Source of the DNA: Fen-1308 sp035319185
GTDB lineage: Bacteria; Nitrospirota; Thermodesulfovibrionia; Thermodesulfovibrionales; Dissulfurispiraceae
NCBI GenBank assembly: GCA_035319185.1
Contig: DATHDF010000035.1
Span: 1 to 64,000 of the forward strand
Direction: 5' to 3'
Length of the DNA: 64,000 bases
In this document: piece after piece, positions 8,708 to 16,520 of the stretch
Layout: each line of letters opens with the position of its first letter
How positions within the stretch are numbered: position 1 is the stretch's first letter
Made by a program: the position numbers and the translations under genes
Notes under the pieces: model-generated
What the model was told of the DNA's origin: nothing
Database searches by the model: none
Seen by the model: the letters and a program-made list of their open reading frames with translations, nothing else

Positions 8708-9264
8708 GTTGCCATAACCTTGCGGCGTTTGGACTTTGCGACAAGATCCGACAGCGGCCCCTGAGTATTTGCATGACACAATGCCAGCGCAAGCGCGTCC
8801 GCCCCGTCGGAGGACAGCTGGTGACGGATTCCGAGGATCTCCCTGACCATGTACTGCACCTGGCTCTTATCGGCCCTGCCGTAACCCACGACTGCCTGTT
8901 TGACCTCCAGTGGTGTATACTCGAAGATGGGAAGCCCACTAAGCGACGAAGCCAGCAGAATCACGCCCCGAGTATGTCCAAGGCTGAGAGCGGCCCTGAT
9001 ACCTTTGGCAAAAAACATTCTTTCGATAACGATCTCGTCCGGTTCGGTCTCGGCAATGACCTCGCCAAGCGAGTTATAAAGATCTCGCAGTCTTTCATGC
9101 AGAGGTTTTGATTCGGGCATTACGATCCGGCCTGACTTGATGTATGAACAGCCCTTGAGGCAGCGGCTGCCGGAGACACCGGCTTCCTTTTTCCTTATCT
9201 CCTGAGCGCTTATCAGGCCGTACCCGCAATTGAGGCTTCCGGGGTCGATGCCGAGGATTCTCAT
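8704..9264 (-). CDS. ruvC: Crossover junction endodeoxyribonuclease RuvC
   Basis: Holliday-junction resolvase. Catalytic acidic residues are visible in MRILGIDPGSLNCGYG, in EIVIERMFFAKG and near the C-terminus in GADALALALCHA. Length is 186 residues. There is an insertion-like, Cys/Lys-rich stretch around residues 24-45 compared with the usual compact first strand region. The start overlaps the gmhA stop by one base (TAATG) and the stop overlaps ruvA, so the four genes look translationally coupled. Confidence 0.95.
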   Translation of the reverse strand: MRILGIDPGSLNCGYGLISAQEIRKKEAGVSGSRCLKGCSYIKSGRIVMPESKPLHERLRDLYNSLGEVIAETEPDEIVIERMFFAKGIRAALSLGHTRGVILLASSLSGLPIFEYTPLEVKQAVVGYGRADKSQVQYMVREILGIRHQLSSDGADALALALCHANTQGPLSDLVAKSKRRKVMAT

Positions 9265-9878
9265 TACCGGCTTCCGGCTGCGCTCTTAGATGTGCTGTTG
9301 CCCCTGGGCGCTTCAAAGAGTATCTCTTCGACTATCTGGCAGATCACATGACCCAGAGTAATATGCACTTCCTGGACCCTTGGCGTATCCTCGGAAGGGA
9401 CGACAAATGCATAATCGCACTTGGCGGCGAACTTGGCACCCTTGGCACCTGTGAAAGCCACGGTCTTGACGCCTTTCTTCCGGGCGACTTCCACCGCCTT
9501 GAGGATATTCTTGGAGCCGCCGCTAGTGCTGATGGCGATGGCGATATCTCCCGGCTCCGCCAGGGTCTTGAGCTGACGCGAGAATATATCGGAGAAGTCG
9601 TAATCATTGGCTATCGATGTGAGCACTGCCATGTCGGTGTTCAATGTAATCGCAGGCAGTCCGGGCCGGTCTTTCTTGAAACGATTGACGAATTCAGCCG
9701 TTATATGAGAGGCATCGCATGAGCTTCCGCCGTTGCCGAAAAGATATAATTTATTGCCCTCGCTGAAAGCCTCTGCAATTAGATTGGAAACTTTGGCTAT
9801 GAGAGCCAAATGAGTCTTGACGAATTTTTCTTTTACTGCAGCGCTGTCTGCAAAGGCTTCAAGTATCAATTTTTCCAT
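9264..9878 (-). CDS. gmhA: Sedoheptulose-7-phosphate isomerase (SIS domain)
   Basis: Converts sedoheptulose 7-phosphate to D-glycero-D-manno-heptose 7-phosphate, the first step of ADP-heptose synthesis for LPS, which fits a Gram-negative cell. The 204-residue protein is a single SIS domain with LYLFGNGGSSCDASHITAEFVNRF, AITLNTDMAVLTSIAND, IAISTSGGSKNI and a C-terminal VQEVHITLGHVICQ containing the catalytic His and Glu region. The C-terminal Ser-rich tail of about 12 residues is extra. It is transcribed ahead of ruvC. No other heptose genes are in the window. Confidence 0.93.
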   Translation of the reverse strand: MEKLILEAFADSAAVKEKFVKTHLALIAKVSNLIAEAFSEGNKLYLFGNGGSSCDASHITAEFVNRFKKDRPGLPAITLNTDMAVLTSIANDYDFSDIFSRQLKTLAEPGDIAIAISTSGGSKNILKAVEVARKKGVKTVAFTGAKGAKFAAKCDYAFVVPSEDTPRVQEVHITLGHVICQIVEEILFEAPRGNSTSKSAAGSR

Positions 9879-9931
9879 CGGGATAGTTTACAGGCACGGA
9901 TTGAGGCTAGTCAACACAACAAGGGCTCCGT

Positions 9932-10954
9932 TCAGACAGACTCGACTCGATGTGCGGTCCTGCGGTAGAAGAAAGATGCATAGTCGATTTTGTAGTTGTT
10001 GGGATCAAGTGTTTTGCTGACGCTGCGGATGTAGTTGCCGCTGTCATCCCTGCGGCTTAGCGCGGCAATAAATGGCTGCACTGACTTCCCCTGGGCGTCC
10101 GAGAGGACCATCACGCGCGGCCTTTTAAGAAGTACCCTGTGCGGTTCTACAACAATCCCCAACTCACCGCTGTCGAGCATCACGAACGATCCTACCGGAT
10201 AGAACCCCATCATCGAAACAAACGTCTTGAGCAGCACAGGGTCAAGCTCTTTTCCGGCCTTTTCAAGCATTATCTTTATGGCTGCATCCGGAGACCGGTA
10301 TCCTTCAGTGTATGACCTCGATGTGGTAAGGGCATCATACCATTCTGCGATCACGATAATTTTTGTATAGAAATCCTGTTCAACTATATGATGGACGGGC
10401 GGGTAGCCGGAAAGATCAAAATGCAGATGGTGTTCGAACGAGGCTATGGCCGCGCAGGCAAGATGATTGTCGGATCTTTGAACGCCGAATATAGCTTTGA
10501 AGCCCTGAACCGTATGACGCTTCATAATCCGCCAGTCGTCATCATCGTAAAGCCCCTGCTTATTGAGAACGTCGGGAGGGAGCAGGAGTTTGCCGATGTC
10601 GGCAAGAAATGCAACCAGTCCTAGTTCTGCCAGCTCCTTCTTGCTAAGGCCAACCCGGCATCCCAGGGCTACTGATAGTATGGCCGTGTTGACGGAATGG
10701 CGGTAACTGTAATCATAGCAGTTCTCGCTCAGCGCCATGCCCAGAAGCATCGGATCGCCATGCACGATCATATCGGCAAGGCATTGAATAATGCGCCTCG
10801 TGTTCCGTATGTCGACCCGCTCACCTGCGGCAAGCTGTTCAGGCAATTCTCTGGCAAGGGACACCATGCGGCTATAAATGCCCGTTATGCGCTCCCTTAC
10901 GCCTAGGTTGCCCGAGTTTCCGTTGCCGCCTTTGGTTTCAGCTACCATGTTCAA
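9932..10954 (-). CDS. HD-GYP-type protein with degenerate catalytic motifs
   Basis: Resembles HD-GYP c-di-GMP phosphodiesterases over about residues 75-260: RHSVNTAILSVALG, then the HDxxK position reads LADIGK, then RHTVQGFKAI and EHHLHFDLSGYP. In active enzymes the motifs are HDIGK and HHExxDGxGYP. Here the metal-binding His is Ala, the Glu is Leu and the DG pair is DL. Some activity cannot be excluded, but a sensor, binding or regulatory role is more likely. The first 17 bases overlap the end of the HEAT-repeat gene, so the two are coupled. A C-terminal 80-residue beta-rich segment has no clear family. Confidence 0.8.
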   Translation of the reverse strand: MNMVAETKGGNGNSGNLGVRERITGIYSRMVSLARELPEQLAAGERVDIRNTRRIIQCLADMIVHGDPMLLGMALSENCYDYSYRHSVNTAILSVALGCRVGLSKKELAELGLVAFLADIGKLLLPPDVLNKQGLYDDDDWRIMKRHTVQGFKAIFGVQRSDNHLACAAIASFEHHLHFDLSGYPPVHHIVEQDFYTKIIVIAEWYDALTTSRSYTEGYRSPDAAIKIMLEKAGKELDPVLLKTFVSMMGFYPVGSFVMLDSGELGIVVEPHRVLLKRPRVMVLSDAQGKSVQPFIAALSRRDDSGNYIRSVSKTLDPNNYKIDYASFFYRRTAHRVESV

Positions 10955-12584
10955 TCTTCCTTATTGCCTCATCCACCGTCTTTTTCAGCATCTCATTTTT
11001 ACTGTCGACAAGCTTGAGAAGGCAGGGCAAAAAGCTTTTTTCTCTCTTAACGCCAATGCTGTATGCCAGCGCAGACTTGTTTTCATCGTTCCTGGCCTTT
11101 CCAAACAGGCTCCTCTTCCTGAGCAGTTGTTCCAGCAGATAGCGCACATCCTCGCTGTTGTATCTCAGCAGGGTGTTGTAATATTCTTTCTTCTCTTCAT
11201 AGTCCAGATTGAGAAATCTGCTGCTCCGCACTGCATTCTTCAAGAACGCCCTTGCCGAAGACTCGCCAAGAGAGGGGATAGAGCTCAATGCCGACCACCT
11301 GACCGACAGATCGGGATCTTCCAATGCGGTTTTAAGAACTCCCTTCAGCTCATCGCCTCCGAGCTCGGCAAGTGCCTTGACCACCTCTCTGCGGACCCGC
11401 GCGTCTTTATGGCCGATTATAGCCAAAAGCTCCTGTTTTGCCTGCCTGTCGCCGGTCTTTCTGAGCGCAATTACTATATTGCGCACAACGTACCACCGAC
11501 TATCGGCAAGACCGCGCGTGACCTCGTCTATGTCATTCTTGCCAACCTCGCCAAGAATATTGACGATCGCCTTTCTCGCGGAAATCGTTTCGAGATATCC
11601 AAGTATTGATATGAGCGTGCGAATCGACCCTTTGTCCAGCAGCCGTATAAGCTGTCCTCTTGTTTCATCGCTGAGCCTTACCCCGCCATCCAGCATCGCA
11701 CCAACCTTTATCAAAAATCTCTCGGAGTTGAAGAATGAAAAAACGCGGGACAGATTCGCCTTGAACCGCGGATCGTCGGCAGCGTCCATATAGGCCTTCT
11801 TAACATTGATAAAGAAATCAGCCAGAACGTCGATCTTCCGGGCATCAAGCGCCAGCTCTACCGCCTTCTTCATTATATTCTCAATCTCGTTGCACTCGTT
11901 ATCGGTTTCAGCCAGCAGGAAAAGTTCCAGGATAATGGCAAGCAGTTTGCCTGTTTTGTCCACCTTATTCAGTTCAATTTCCCTTTTCAGGGTCATTAGT
12001 TCGGCATCGCTGAATTCCATCGAACTATAGGACGGCTGTTCATCGGCCATTTTCGAGACGGCGTCCTTATGCGCTCTCTGAAGCTCAGACGACAGTTCAG
12101 GTCCGATCGCGCCATCTACCCCTGAGAATCCTGCATCGCCCGCCAAATCGAACATGTCTGGTTCATAGATAATACAGCGGATATGGTCGAAGTCCTGGTC
12201 CCATATACTGGTCACCAGATCGTCGCCGCCCCCCTCCACCTCCCCCGCTATAATAGCGGCAAACCTCGCAACCTCGTCCCTTGTCAAACCTTTCCTGAAA
12301 ATAACTTCCCTGACCCCGTCCCTGAACAAAAGGAGAGGAATATTGTTTTCCTGAGAGGCGGAATGGAAGATCTCTTCAAGCTCGAAATGGATTTCGTCAA
12401 CACTTACATCAAACGCTATTTTATCCTGAAACGCCAGAAGCTTAAGCAGCTCCGAATAAAGATCGTCGATATATTTCTTCGTGACGGGGTTTGTGTCGGG
12501 ATAAATCCTGATCGCCTTGCGCGCACGCAAAAGGTTTTCGATCACCCTTCTGGCAGACAAAATCCTTTCGGCATGGGTAAGCAT
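10938..12584 (-). CDS. HEAT-repeat protein
   Basis: 548-residue cytoplasmic protein with no signal peptide. The second half (about residues 330-480) shows HEAT-like units, for example the repeated pattern of RWYVVRNIVIALRKTGD, DARVRREVVKALAELGG and DLSVRWSALSSIPSLGE, each with the usual Arg and Ala/Leu spacing. The N-terminal 250 residues are helical with no recognised enzyme. Proteins of this type usually act as scaffolds. Its direct overlap with the degenerate HD-GYP gene suggests the two proteins work together. There is no terminator before the next gene. Function unknown. Confidence 0.75.
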   Translation of the reverse strand: MLTHAERILSARRVIENLLRARKAIRIYPDTNPVTKKYIDDLYSELLKLLAFQDKIAFDVSVDEIHFELEEIFHSASQENNIPLLLFRDGVREVIFRKGLTRDEVARFAAIIAGEVEGGGDDLVTSIWDQDFDHIRCIIYEPDMFDLAGDAGFSGVDGAIGPELSSELQRAHKDAVSKMADEQPSYSSMEFSDAELMTLKREIELNKVDKTGKLLAIILELFLLAETDNECNEIENIMKKAVELALDARKIDVLADFFINVKKAYMDAADDPRFKANLSRVFSFFNSERFLIKVGAMLDGGVRLSDETRGQLIRLLDKGSIRTLISILGYLETISARKAIVNILGEVGKNDIDEVTRGLADSRWYVVRNIVIALRKTGDRQAKQELLAIIGHKDARVRREVVKALAELGGDELKGVLKTALEDPDLSVRWSALSSIPSLGESSARAFLKNAVRSSRFLNLDYEEKKEYYNTLLRYNSEDVRYLLEQLLRKRSLFGKARNDENKSALAYSIGVKREKSFLPCLLKLVDSKNEMLKKTVDEAIRKIEHGS

Positions 12585-12700
12585 ACATTATTATATTCCC
12601 AAAAAGGACGAAAAGTAACGTATTTTTTAAGAGGCTTTCACAATGCATCGCGGTGACAACAATCGCCGGCCCGCTGAAAACAGTTTCCTGATGCCCTGCC

Positions 12701-12739
12701 AATTAAAAGCCGCAAATCCCGACACATGGACTTGCGGCC
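12701..12739 (-). terminator. Rho-independent terminator of the monohaem cytochrome gene
   Basis: On the reverse strand the arms GCCGCAA and TTGCGGC (12732-12738 and 12709-12715), extended by three to four pairs including a G-U, form a stem followed by TTTTAATT. It lies 31 bases past the stop of the cytochrome gene at 12770. Confidence 0.65.
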
Positions 12740-12769
12740 TGAACAGGTTGATTGAAAAAGCTTTTTTGC

Positions 12770-13270
12770 CTATTTAGGCACATCCTCAGCTTTCGATTTG
12801 CCTGTGTACGCTATCCCGGTGTCAGCCGGTGCAGGCATCCTGACCACCTTGATAAAGCCATATCCCATTGCTGCGTGGCAATCGTTGCACTTAGGGATTA
12901 CGGCCGTATATTCCTTCTCAAATGCCGCGAAATCCCTGGCATAAATGGCCTTGTTTACCGGTGCAAATGTGTCATCGTAGAAGGACTTCCAGACCGGATA
13001 CTCAGCAGATTTTGTCACCTTTGCCGGATTCATGGCGCCATTCATGTATTTAGACATGTAATAAGCCAGCGCCCAATTTTCGCCCTTAGCCGCAAAATAC
13101 ATGTTCTGAAAACGGTCACCGACTTCACGCATAGGTATAGCGAACTTCGGCAGAACGTTTTTAATATCCGTAATCTGTTTCTGAAGATCGTCTACCGCAT
13201 ATGCTGCTATGCCCGCCCCAAGCACAAACATGCAAACAACCACCATTATGACAACGCCTTTCCTGAACAT
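12770..13270 (-). CDS. Periplasmic monohaem c-type cytochrome
   Basis: Exported 166-residue protein with a signal peptide (hydrophobic core VVIMVVVCMFVLGAGIA, cleavage near AYA). There is one haem-binding CNDCH motif at about residue 130, in the order helix-rich N-terminal region then haem near the C-terminus. That placement and the pattern Y..RDFAAFEKEYTAVIPKCNDCHAAMGY resemble single-haem sensor or cytochrome-c-prime-like proteins. Tyr and Met residues are frequent and could be distal ligands. It has its own SD (AGGAGG) and terminator, so it is probably monocistronic. Redox partners are unknown. Confidence 0.85.
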   Translation of the reverse strand: MFRKGVVIMVVVCMFVLGAGIAAYAVDDLQKQITDIKNVLPKFAIPMREVGDRFQNMYFAAKGENWALAYYMSKYMNGAMNPAKVTKSAEYPVWKSFYDDTFAPVNKAIYARDFAAFEKEYTAVIPKCNDCHAAMGYGFIKVVRMPAPADTGIAYTGKSKAEDVPK

Positions 13271-13441
13271 ATGCGCCTCCTGAAATATATGTTGTACATA
13301 TTCATACGAACTGCCTGTCCGCTCAACTTTTTTTGAAATACCTTTGCCCCGATGCCCTTTCCTTGCACCCTCGTAATGTGATTAAACAGCCTTCATAGGC
13401 CGCAGTCCATGGGCATTGCTACCAACGCAGTCAAAACAGCG

Positions 13442-14266
13442 TTATTTGCCTTCTTTCTTTTCATCATGCGGACCGAAAGTAAGCTGATAGGCAACATACA
13501 TGTTGAAAGTATTCTTGTTTGTTCCGGTAAAATCGCGACCGGCTGAAAACAGGATATGATGATCGTCGGACAGGTTTATGACCGTGCCAAGATTGAATCC
13601 CAATTGATTCCTGTCACCTTTTACCCGCGCGGTAAAATCGTAGAGTTCGCCGCCGACGGAAATCGTCTTGGAAAGTTCCCTCATAACTACGACGCCTGTC
13701 TGCCAGAAATTCTTGTTGTCCTCCTCTCCGGGGTTATACCAGAAACCTCCGCCGCCATAAATAGTCCAGGGCCCAAAACTCTTCTGCACCCAGATCGGCA
13801 GCAACACCTTGGTTCCCTTTTCACCCAGGCCCTTTGTACTGTCGCCGGTAGGAATTTCCACAATCGGGAATGTGCCGATCTGAGGCGTGGATTCAGTTTC
13901 ATGAACAAAACGGAATTTCACGCCCAGTTCCGTCATGCCGTAGCCCCATTTCATGGACTCGTCACGAGGCTTGTTGTATGCAAATGGAACTATAATATGG
14001 AGGTGCACGTCAGGTAGTGGCCCGTAGTTGAACTCAAGATGCGGCAAGGTGCCGGATGTTCCTTCGGCATTATGATTGGTGACGGAGGCAATATAGAATT
14101 CTCCGTGTTTATACTCGACCGGCTCGGGGTCGTCAGTTACAAACGGCGGGCCTGCCCATGCGACTGATCCAACGAAAACCATTATAAGGGTGCATAAAGA
14201 TAGCAGAAGCAATCTTGACATTACATTTGTGCCGGCTGAGCGCCGCAAACCTGACTCGACTCTCAT
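13442..14266 (-). CDS. Outer-membrane beta-barrel protein (MetA/phenol-degradation-like)
   Basis: Secreted protein with an N-terminal signal (core MSRLLLLSLCTLIMVFVG, cleavage at AWA-GPP) followed by alternating aromatic and hydrophobic strands typical of an outer-membrane barrel, ending in an aromatic-rich strand. The start GPPFVTDDPEPVEYKHGEFY and the pattern PHLEFNYGPLPDVHLHIIVP match the family often annotated as transporter or MetA-pathway of phenol degradation. The exact substrate is unknown. The second Met at position 16 is an equally good start. It is followed upstream by a PadR regulator 41 bases away, which may control it. Confidence 0.75.
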   Translation of the reverse strand: MRVESGLRRSAGTNVMSRLLLLSLCTLIMVFVGSVAWAGPPFVTDDPEPVEYKHGEFYIASVTNHNAEGTSGTLPHLEFNYGPLPDVHLHIIVPFAYNKPRDESMKWGYGMTELGVKFRFVHETESTPQIGTFPIVEIPTGDSTKGLGEKGTKVLLPIWVQKSFGPWTIYGGGGFWYNPGEEDNKNFWQTGVVVMRELSKTISVGGELYDFTARVKGDRNQLGFNLGTVINLSDDHHILFSAGRDFTGTNKNTFNMYVAYQLTFGPHDEKKEGK

Positions 14267-14307
14267 AATTGATCCTCCTTATTGCTGATAATCCAGACCC
14301 GATGATC

Positions 14308-14604
14308 TCACTCGTTAATTTCTTCAACCAGAATATCTATTTTCTTCTTCGCTTCCGCCAGCATACGGGCGCCTTTAGGGGTTGTCCTGTAATACTTCCT
14401 AACCTTGCCGTCACGGACTTCTTTATAAGATTTCAAAAGGCCGGCCTGCTCCAGTTTATGCAGAGCAGGATAAAGCATGCCAGGGCCGACTTTATATCCG
14501 TGATGATTCAACTCCTCTATAAGCCAGAGGCCATATATCGGGTCCTTCGCAGCATGGTGGAGGATGTGTATCCTTATAAAACCCAAAAACAGATCTCTGA
14601 TCAT
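14308..14604 (-). CDS. PadR-family transcriptional regulator
   Basis: 98-residue winged-helix protein of the PadR type. It shows the characteristic PIYGLWLIEELNHHGYKVGPGMLYPALHKLEQAGLL (helix-turn-helix and recognition helix) and KYYRTTPKGARMLAEAKKKI (wing and dimer helix). PadR proteins usually repress a neighbouring transporter or stress gene, and the outer-membrane barrel gene lies immediately downstream on the same strand. The upstream 35 bases contain several GATA/TATC steps that might be its own operator. Effector unknown. Confidence 0.88.
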   Translation of the reverse strand: MIRDLFLGFIRIHILHHAAKDPIYGLWLIEELNHHGYKVGPGMLYPALHKLEQAGLLKSYKEVRDGKVRKYYRTTPKGARMLAEAKKKIDILVEEINE

Positions 14605-14788
14605 AGTATCAGTTCTCGATATCGCAGTCCGATATAATCATATTATCAAGAATGCCGGTTCATGTCAACATGACGAATCATATCTGGGAAAAGCACGTGG
14701 GATATCCGGCAGTCTTCGAATCGCGACTTGCCGCGCTAAGGCATGCAGGCCGCGTCGAAGATCCGACCGTTGAAGTTTCATGGCATAC

Positions 14789-15103
14789 TCATTTACATTG
14801 CTTCTTGATTTCATTCTCGATCAACTGAAGCCGCTTAATGGCGGACTCGCAGCCGTGCTCTTCCGCCATCTGCGAGGCTATTAGCTCCAGCATGAACTTA
14901 TAACCATTAAGGCCGCCGCCGGCAGTTTTCGAATCCGCCGCTTTAGCAAACATATCCAACGCGGTAGAGACAAGCTTTTCATCCCCCGACTGAACCGCCC
15001 TACAGCTGGAGCAAACTGTCTCCTTTTTACACTTTATTGAATCTGCAATCGTAACCAGACAGTCGTCTTTGGTCGCCCCGCACTTTGCGCATATCCTTTC
15101 CAT
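14789..15103 (-). CDS. Small zinc-ribbon-like protein
   Basis: 104-residue soluble protein of unknown function. It begins with CxxC (ERICAKCGATKDDC) and continues with CKKETVCSSC, enough Cys for one zinc ribbon in the first 36 residues. The remaining 60 residues are predicted helical with a Gly-rich break (AGGGLNGYKF) and end in KKQCK. The SD and start are clear (GGAGGATAA before ATG). It lies between the PadR gene and the desulforedoxin-like gene, all on the reverse strand. No family recognised. Confidence 0.6.
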   Translation of the reverse strand: MERICAKCGATKDDCLVTIADSIKCKKETVCSSCRAVQSGDEKLVSTALDMFAKAADSKTAGGGLNGYKFMLELIASQMAEEHGCESAIKRLQLIENEIKKQCK

Positions 15104-15187
15104 TTATCCTCCGGGCCTGCATTAATTGACAGCTGCGTCCTGTTATGTCAGGAGACAGCATGCCGGTCATTTGATTAAAGGACAATA

Positions 15188-15421
15188 CTATTTCGAAGGT
15201 TTCATCTGTTCGCCACAGCAGATTATATCGCAGAAGTCGGTGCAGCCGCAGACCGCATCGACCGTCACCGCGAGCCCGCAAACTGAGCACTCATAATGGC
15301 TGCCTGTCTTCAGCTCTTTCTGCTTTTTTGGCGATGACTTCTTTATACCCTTCTTTACAGCCTTCTTGGGCTTGCCTCTTCCGGCCGCCTTTGATGCAGA
15401 TACTTTTTTAGTTGTTGCCAT
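15188..15421 (-). CDS. Desulforedoxin-like domain with basic histone-like tail
   Basis: 77-residue protein. The ATG at 15421 is chosen because AGGAGG sits five bases before it. Residues 1-40 are almost all Lys, Ala, Ser, Gly and Pro, like the tails of bacterial histone H1-like proteins. Residues 42-77 contain HYECSVCGL, CGCTDFCD and ICCGEQM. The YxCxxCG ... CCGxxM frame is that of desulforedoxin and of the N-terminal domain of desulfoferrodoxin, which bind one Fe through four Cys. Two or three extra Cys in the loop are unusual. A DNA-associated iron or zinc protein is inferred. Confidence 0.65.
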   Translation of the reverse strand: MATTKKVSASKAAGRGKPKKAVKKGIKKSSPKKQKELKTGSHYECSVCGLAVTVDAVCGCTDFCDIICCGEQMKPSK

Positions 15422-15593
15422 TGTTCCTCCTGTTAAATGAGTTGATAATATCAATATACCAACTCAAGAGGCTTCCTCATATACCGCGCGAATATATCCC
15501 GGAAGCTTGGCAACAAACCAGGCATGCGCTATCACCGCAGCGCAGCCATTACATCTACCTCAAATCAAAGTTCGATATGTTAATATTCTAGAC

Positions 15594-15679
15594 GCAGGTA
15601 TGGCGGAATTGGCAGACGCGCCAGACTTAGGATCTGGTGGGCAACCCCCGTCCGAGTTCGAGTCTCGGTACCTGCACCA
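15594..15679 (+). tRNA. tRNA-Leu (anticodon TAG)
   Basis: A complete class II tRNA. Acceptor arm GCAGGTA pairs with TACCTGC, the anticodon stem CCAGA/TCTGG encloses the loop CTTAGGA with anticodon TAG, a long variable arm follows, the T arm contains GTTCGAGTC, and CCA is encoded at 15677-15679. Reads CUN leucine codons. Confidence 0.96.
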
Positions 15680-15700
15680 TCGGATTTGACCACGGGCCCT

Positions 15701-16444
15701 TTATGCTACGTGCTGGATTCTTTTCAGGACCTCTCCTCTGATGCCTATGACGACCTCTTCCATCGGTATGCTCTTGCCTGACAACTCCATGGCCTTTTTG
15801 ACTATCATCGGCAACTTTGAGCAGCACGGCACTTCCATGTCTACGACCGTTACCATCCGGATGCCGGCATTCCTGAATATTTCGACGAATTTGGACAGAT
15901 ATTCCTGTGGATCATCGAATTTAGGGCACCCTATCATCAGCGCCTTGCCTGCCAGCAGTTCGCCGTGAAAATCAGCATAGGCATAAGCGGTGCAGTCAGC
16001 TGCAATCAAAAGATGTGCTCCCTTGAGAAAAGGTGCGGTCGGCGGTACCAGCCTTATCTGCACGGGCCAATGAGTAAGCGCTGAAGCTCCTTTGCCGTGG
16101 CTGACCGGCCTGTTGGCCTCCTGGCAGGGCGACCCGAAGGAATGAAGCCTGCTGCCGGGGCAACCTGAATGCACGGGGGCAGGCGTCGCCTTACCGTCGC
16201 GGGTGTTTAGAAGCTCCTCGACCGCATGCTCGTCAAACTCTTCCGCTTCACGTTCTATAATCTTCAACGCCCCTTGTGGACAATGTCCCAGACACGCACC
16301 CAGACCGTCGCAATAAATCTCCGATACCATCCTAGCCTTGCCGTCCACTATTTTAAGCGCCCCCTCAGCGCAGTTCGGCACGCATTCGCCGCAGCCGTTG
16401 CACAGCTCCTCGTTGATTTCGATTATCTTTCTGACTGTTTTCAT
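15701..16444 (-). CDS. 2x[4Fe-4S] ferredoxin with C-terminal domain, HcpR-regulon type
   Basis: 247-residue cytoplasmic protein. Two ferredoxin motifs lie in the first 60 residues: CNGCGECVPNC and CDGLGACLGHC, the second with an extended first spacing. The C-terminal 150 residues contain more Cys (CPGSR, AADC, IGCPKFDD, VPCCSK) and look like a separate redox or thiol domain. Similar ferredoxin-like proteins are co-regulated with hcp in other anaerobes. Here an Fnr/HcpR-type palindrome at 16507-16520 is followed by a GATAAT -10 at 16486-16481 and AGGAGG just before the ATG, so it has its own regulated promoter. Confidence 0.82.
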   Translation of the reverse strand: MKTVRKIIEINEELCNGCGECVPNCAEGALKIVDGKARMVSEIYCDGLGACLGHCPQGALKIIEREAEEFDEHAVEELLNTRDGKATPAPVHSGCPGSRLHSFGSPCQEANRPVSHGKGASALTHWPVQIRLVPPTAPFLKGAHLLIAADCTAYAYADFHGELLAGKALMIGCPKFDDPQEYLSKFVEIFRNAGIRMVTVVDMEVPCCSKLPMIVKKAMELSGKSIPMEEVVIGIRGEVLKRIQHVA

Positions 16445-16480
16445 TTTGTCCTCCTGGAGTTATTCTGTCGTTATTCTTAG

Positions 16481-16520
16481 ATTATCTCAGATAATTCATT
16501 TCTTCCTTGACTTAGATCAA
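16481..16520 (-). promoter_or_regulatory. Fnr/HcpR-type operator and -10 upstream of the ferredoxin gene
   Basis: The 14-base palindrome TTGACTTAGATCAA (16507-16520) overlaps the stop codon of the upstream siroheme gene. On the reverse strand the -10-like GATAAT (16486-16481) starts 27.5 bases after the palindrome centre, the class II activator layout. The core TGACTTAGATCA is repeated exactly upstream of hcp. Confidence 0.75.

Noticed and set aside
15442..15454. TTGATAATATCAA palindrome resembling an Fnr box
   Set aside because: The spacer is three bases rather than four and it is only 21 bases from a start codon, so it does not fit the three good sites.
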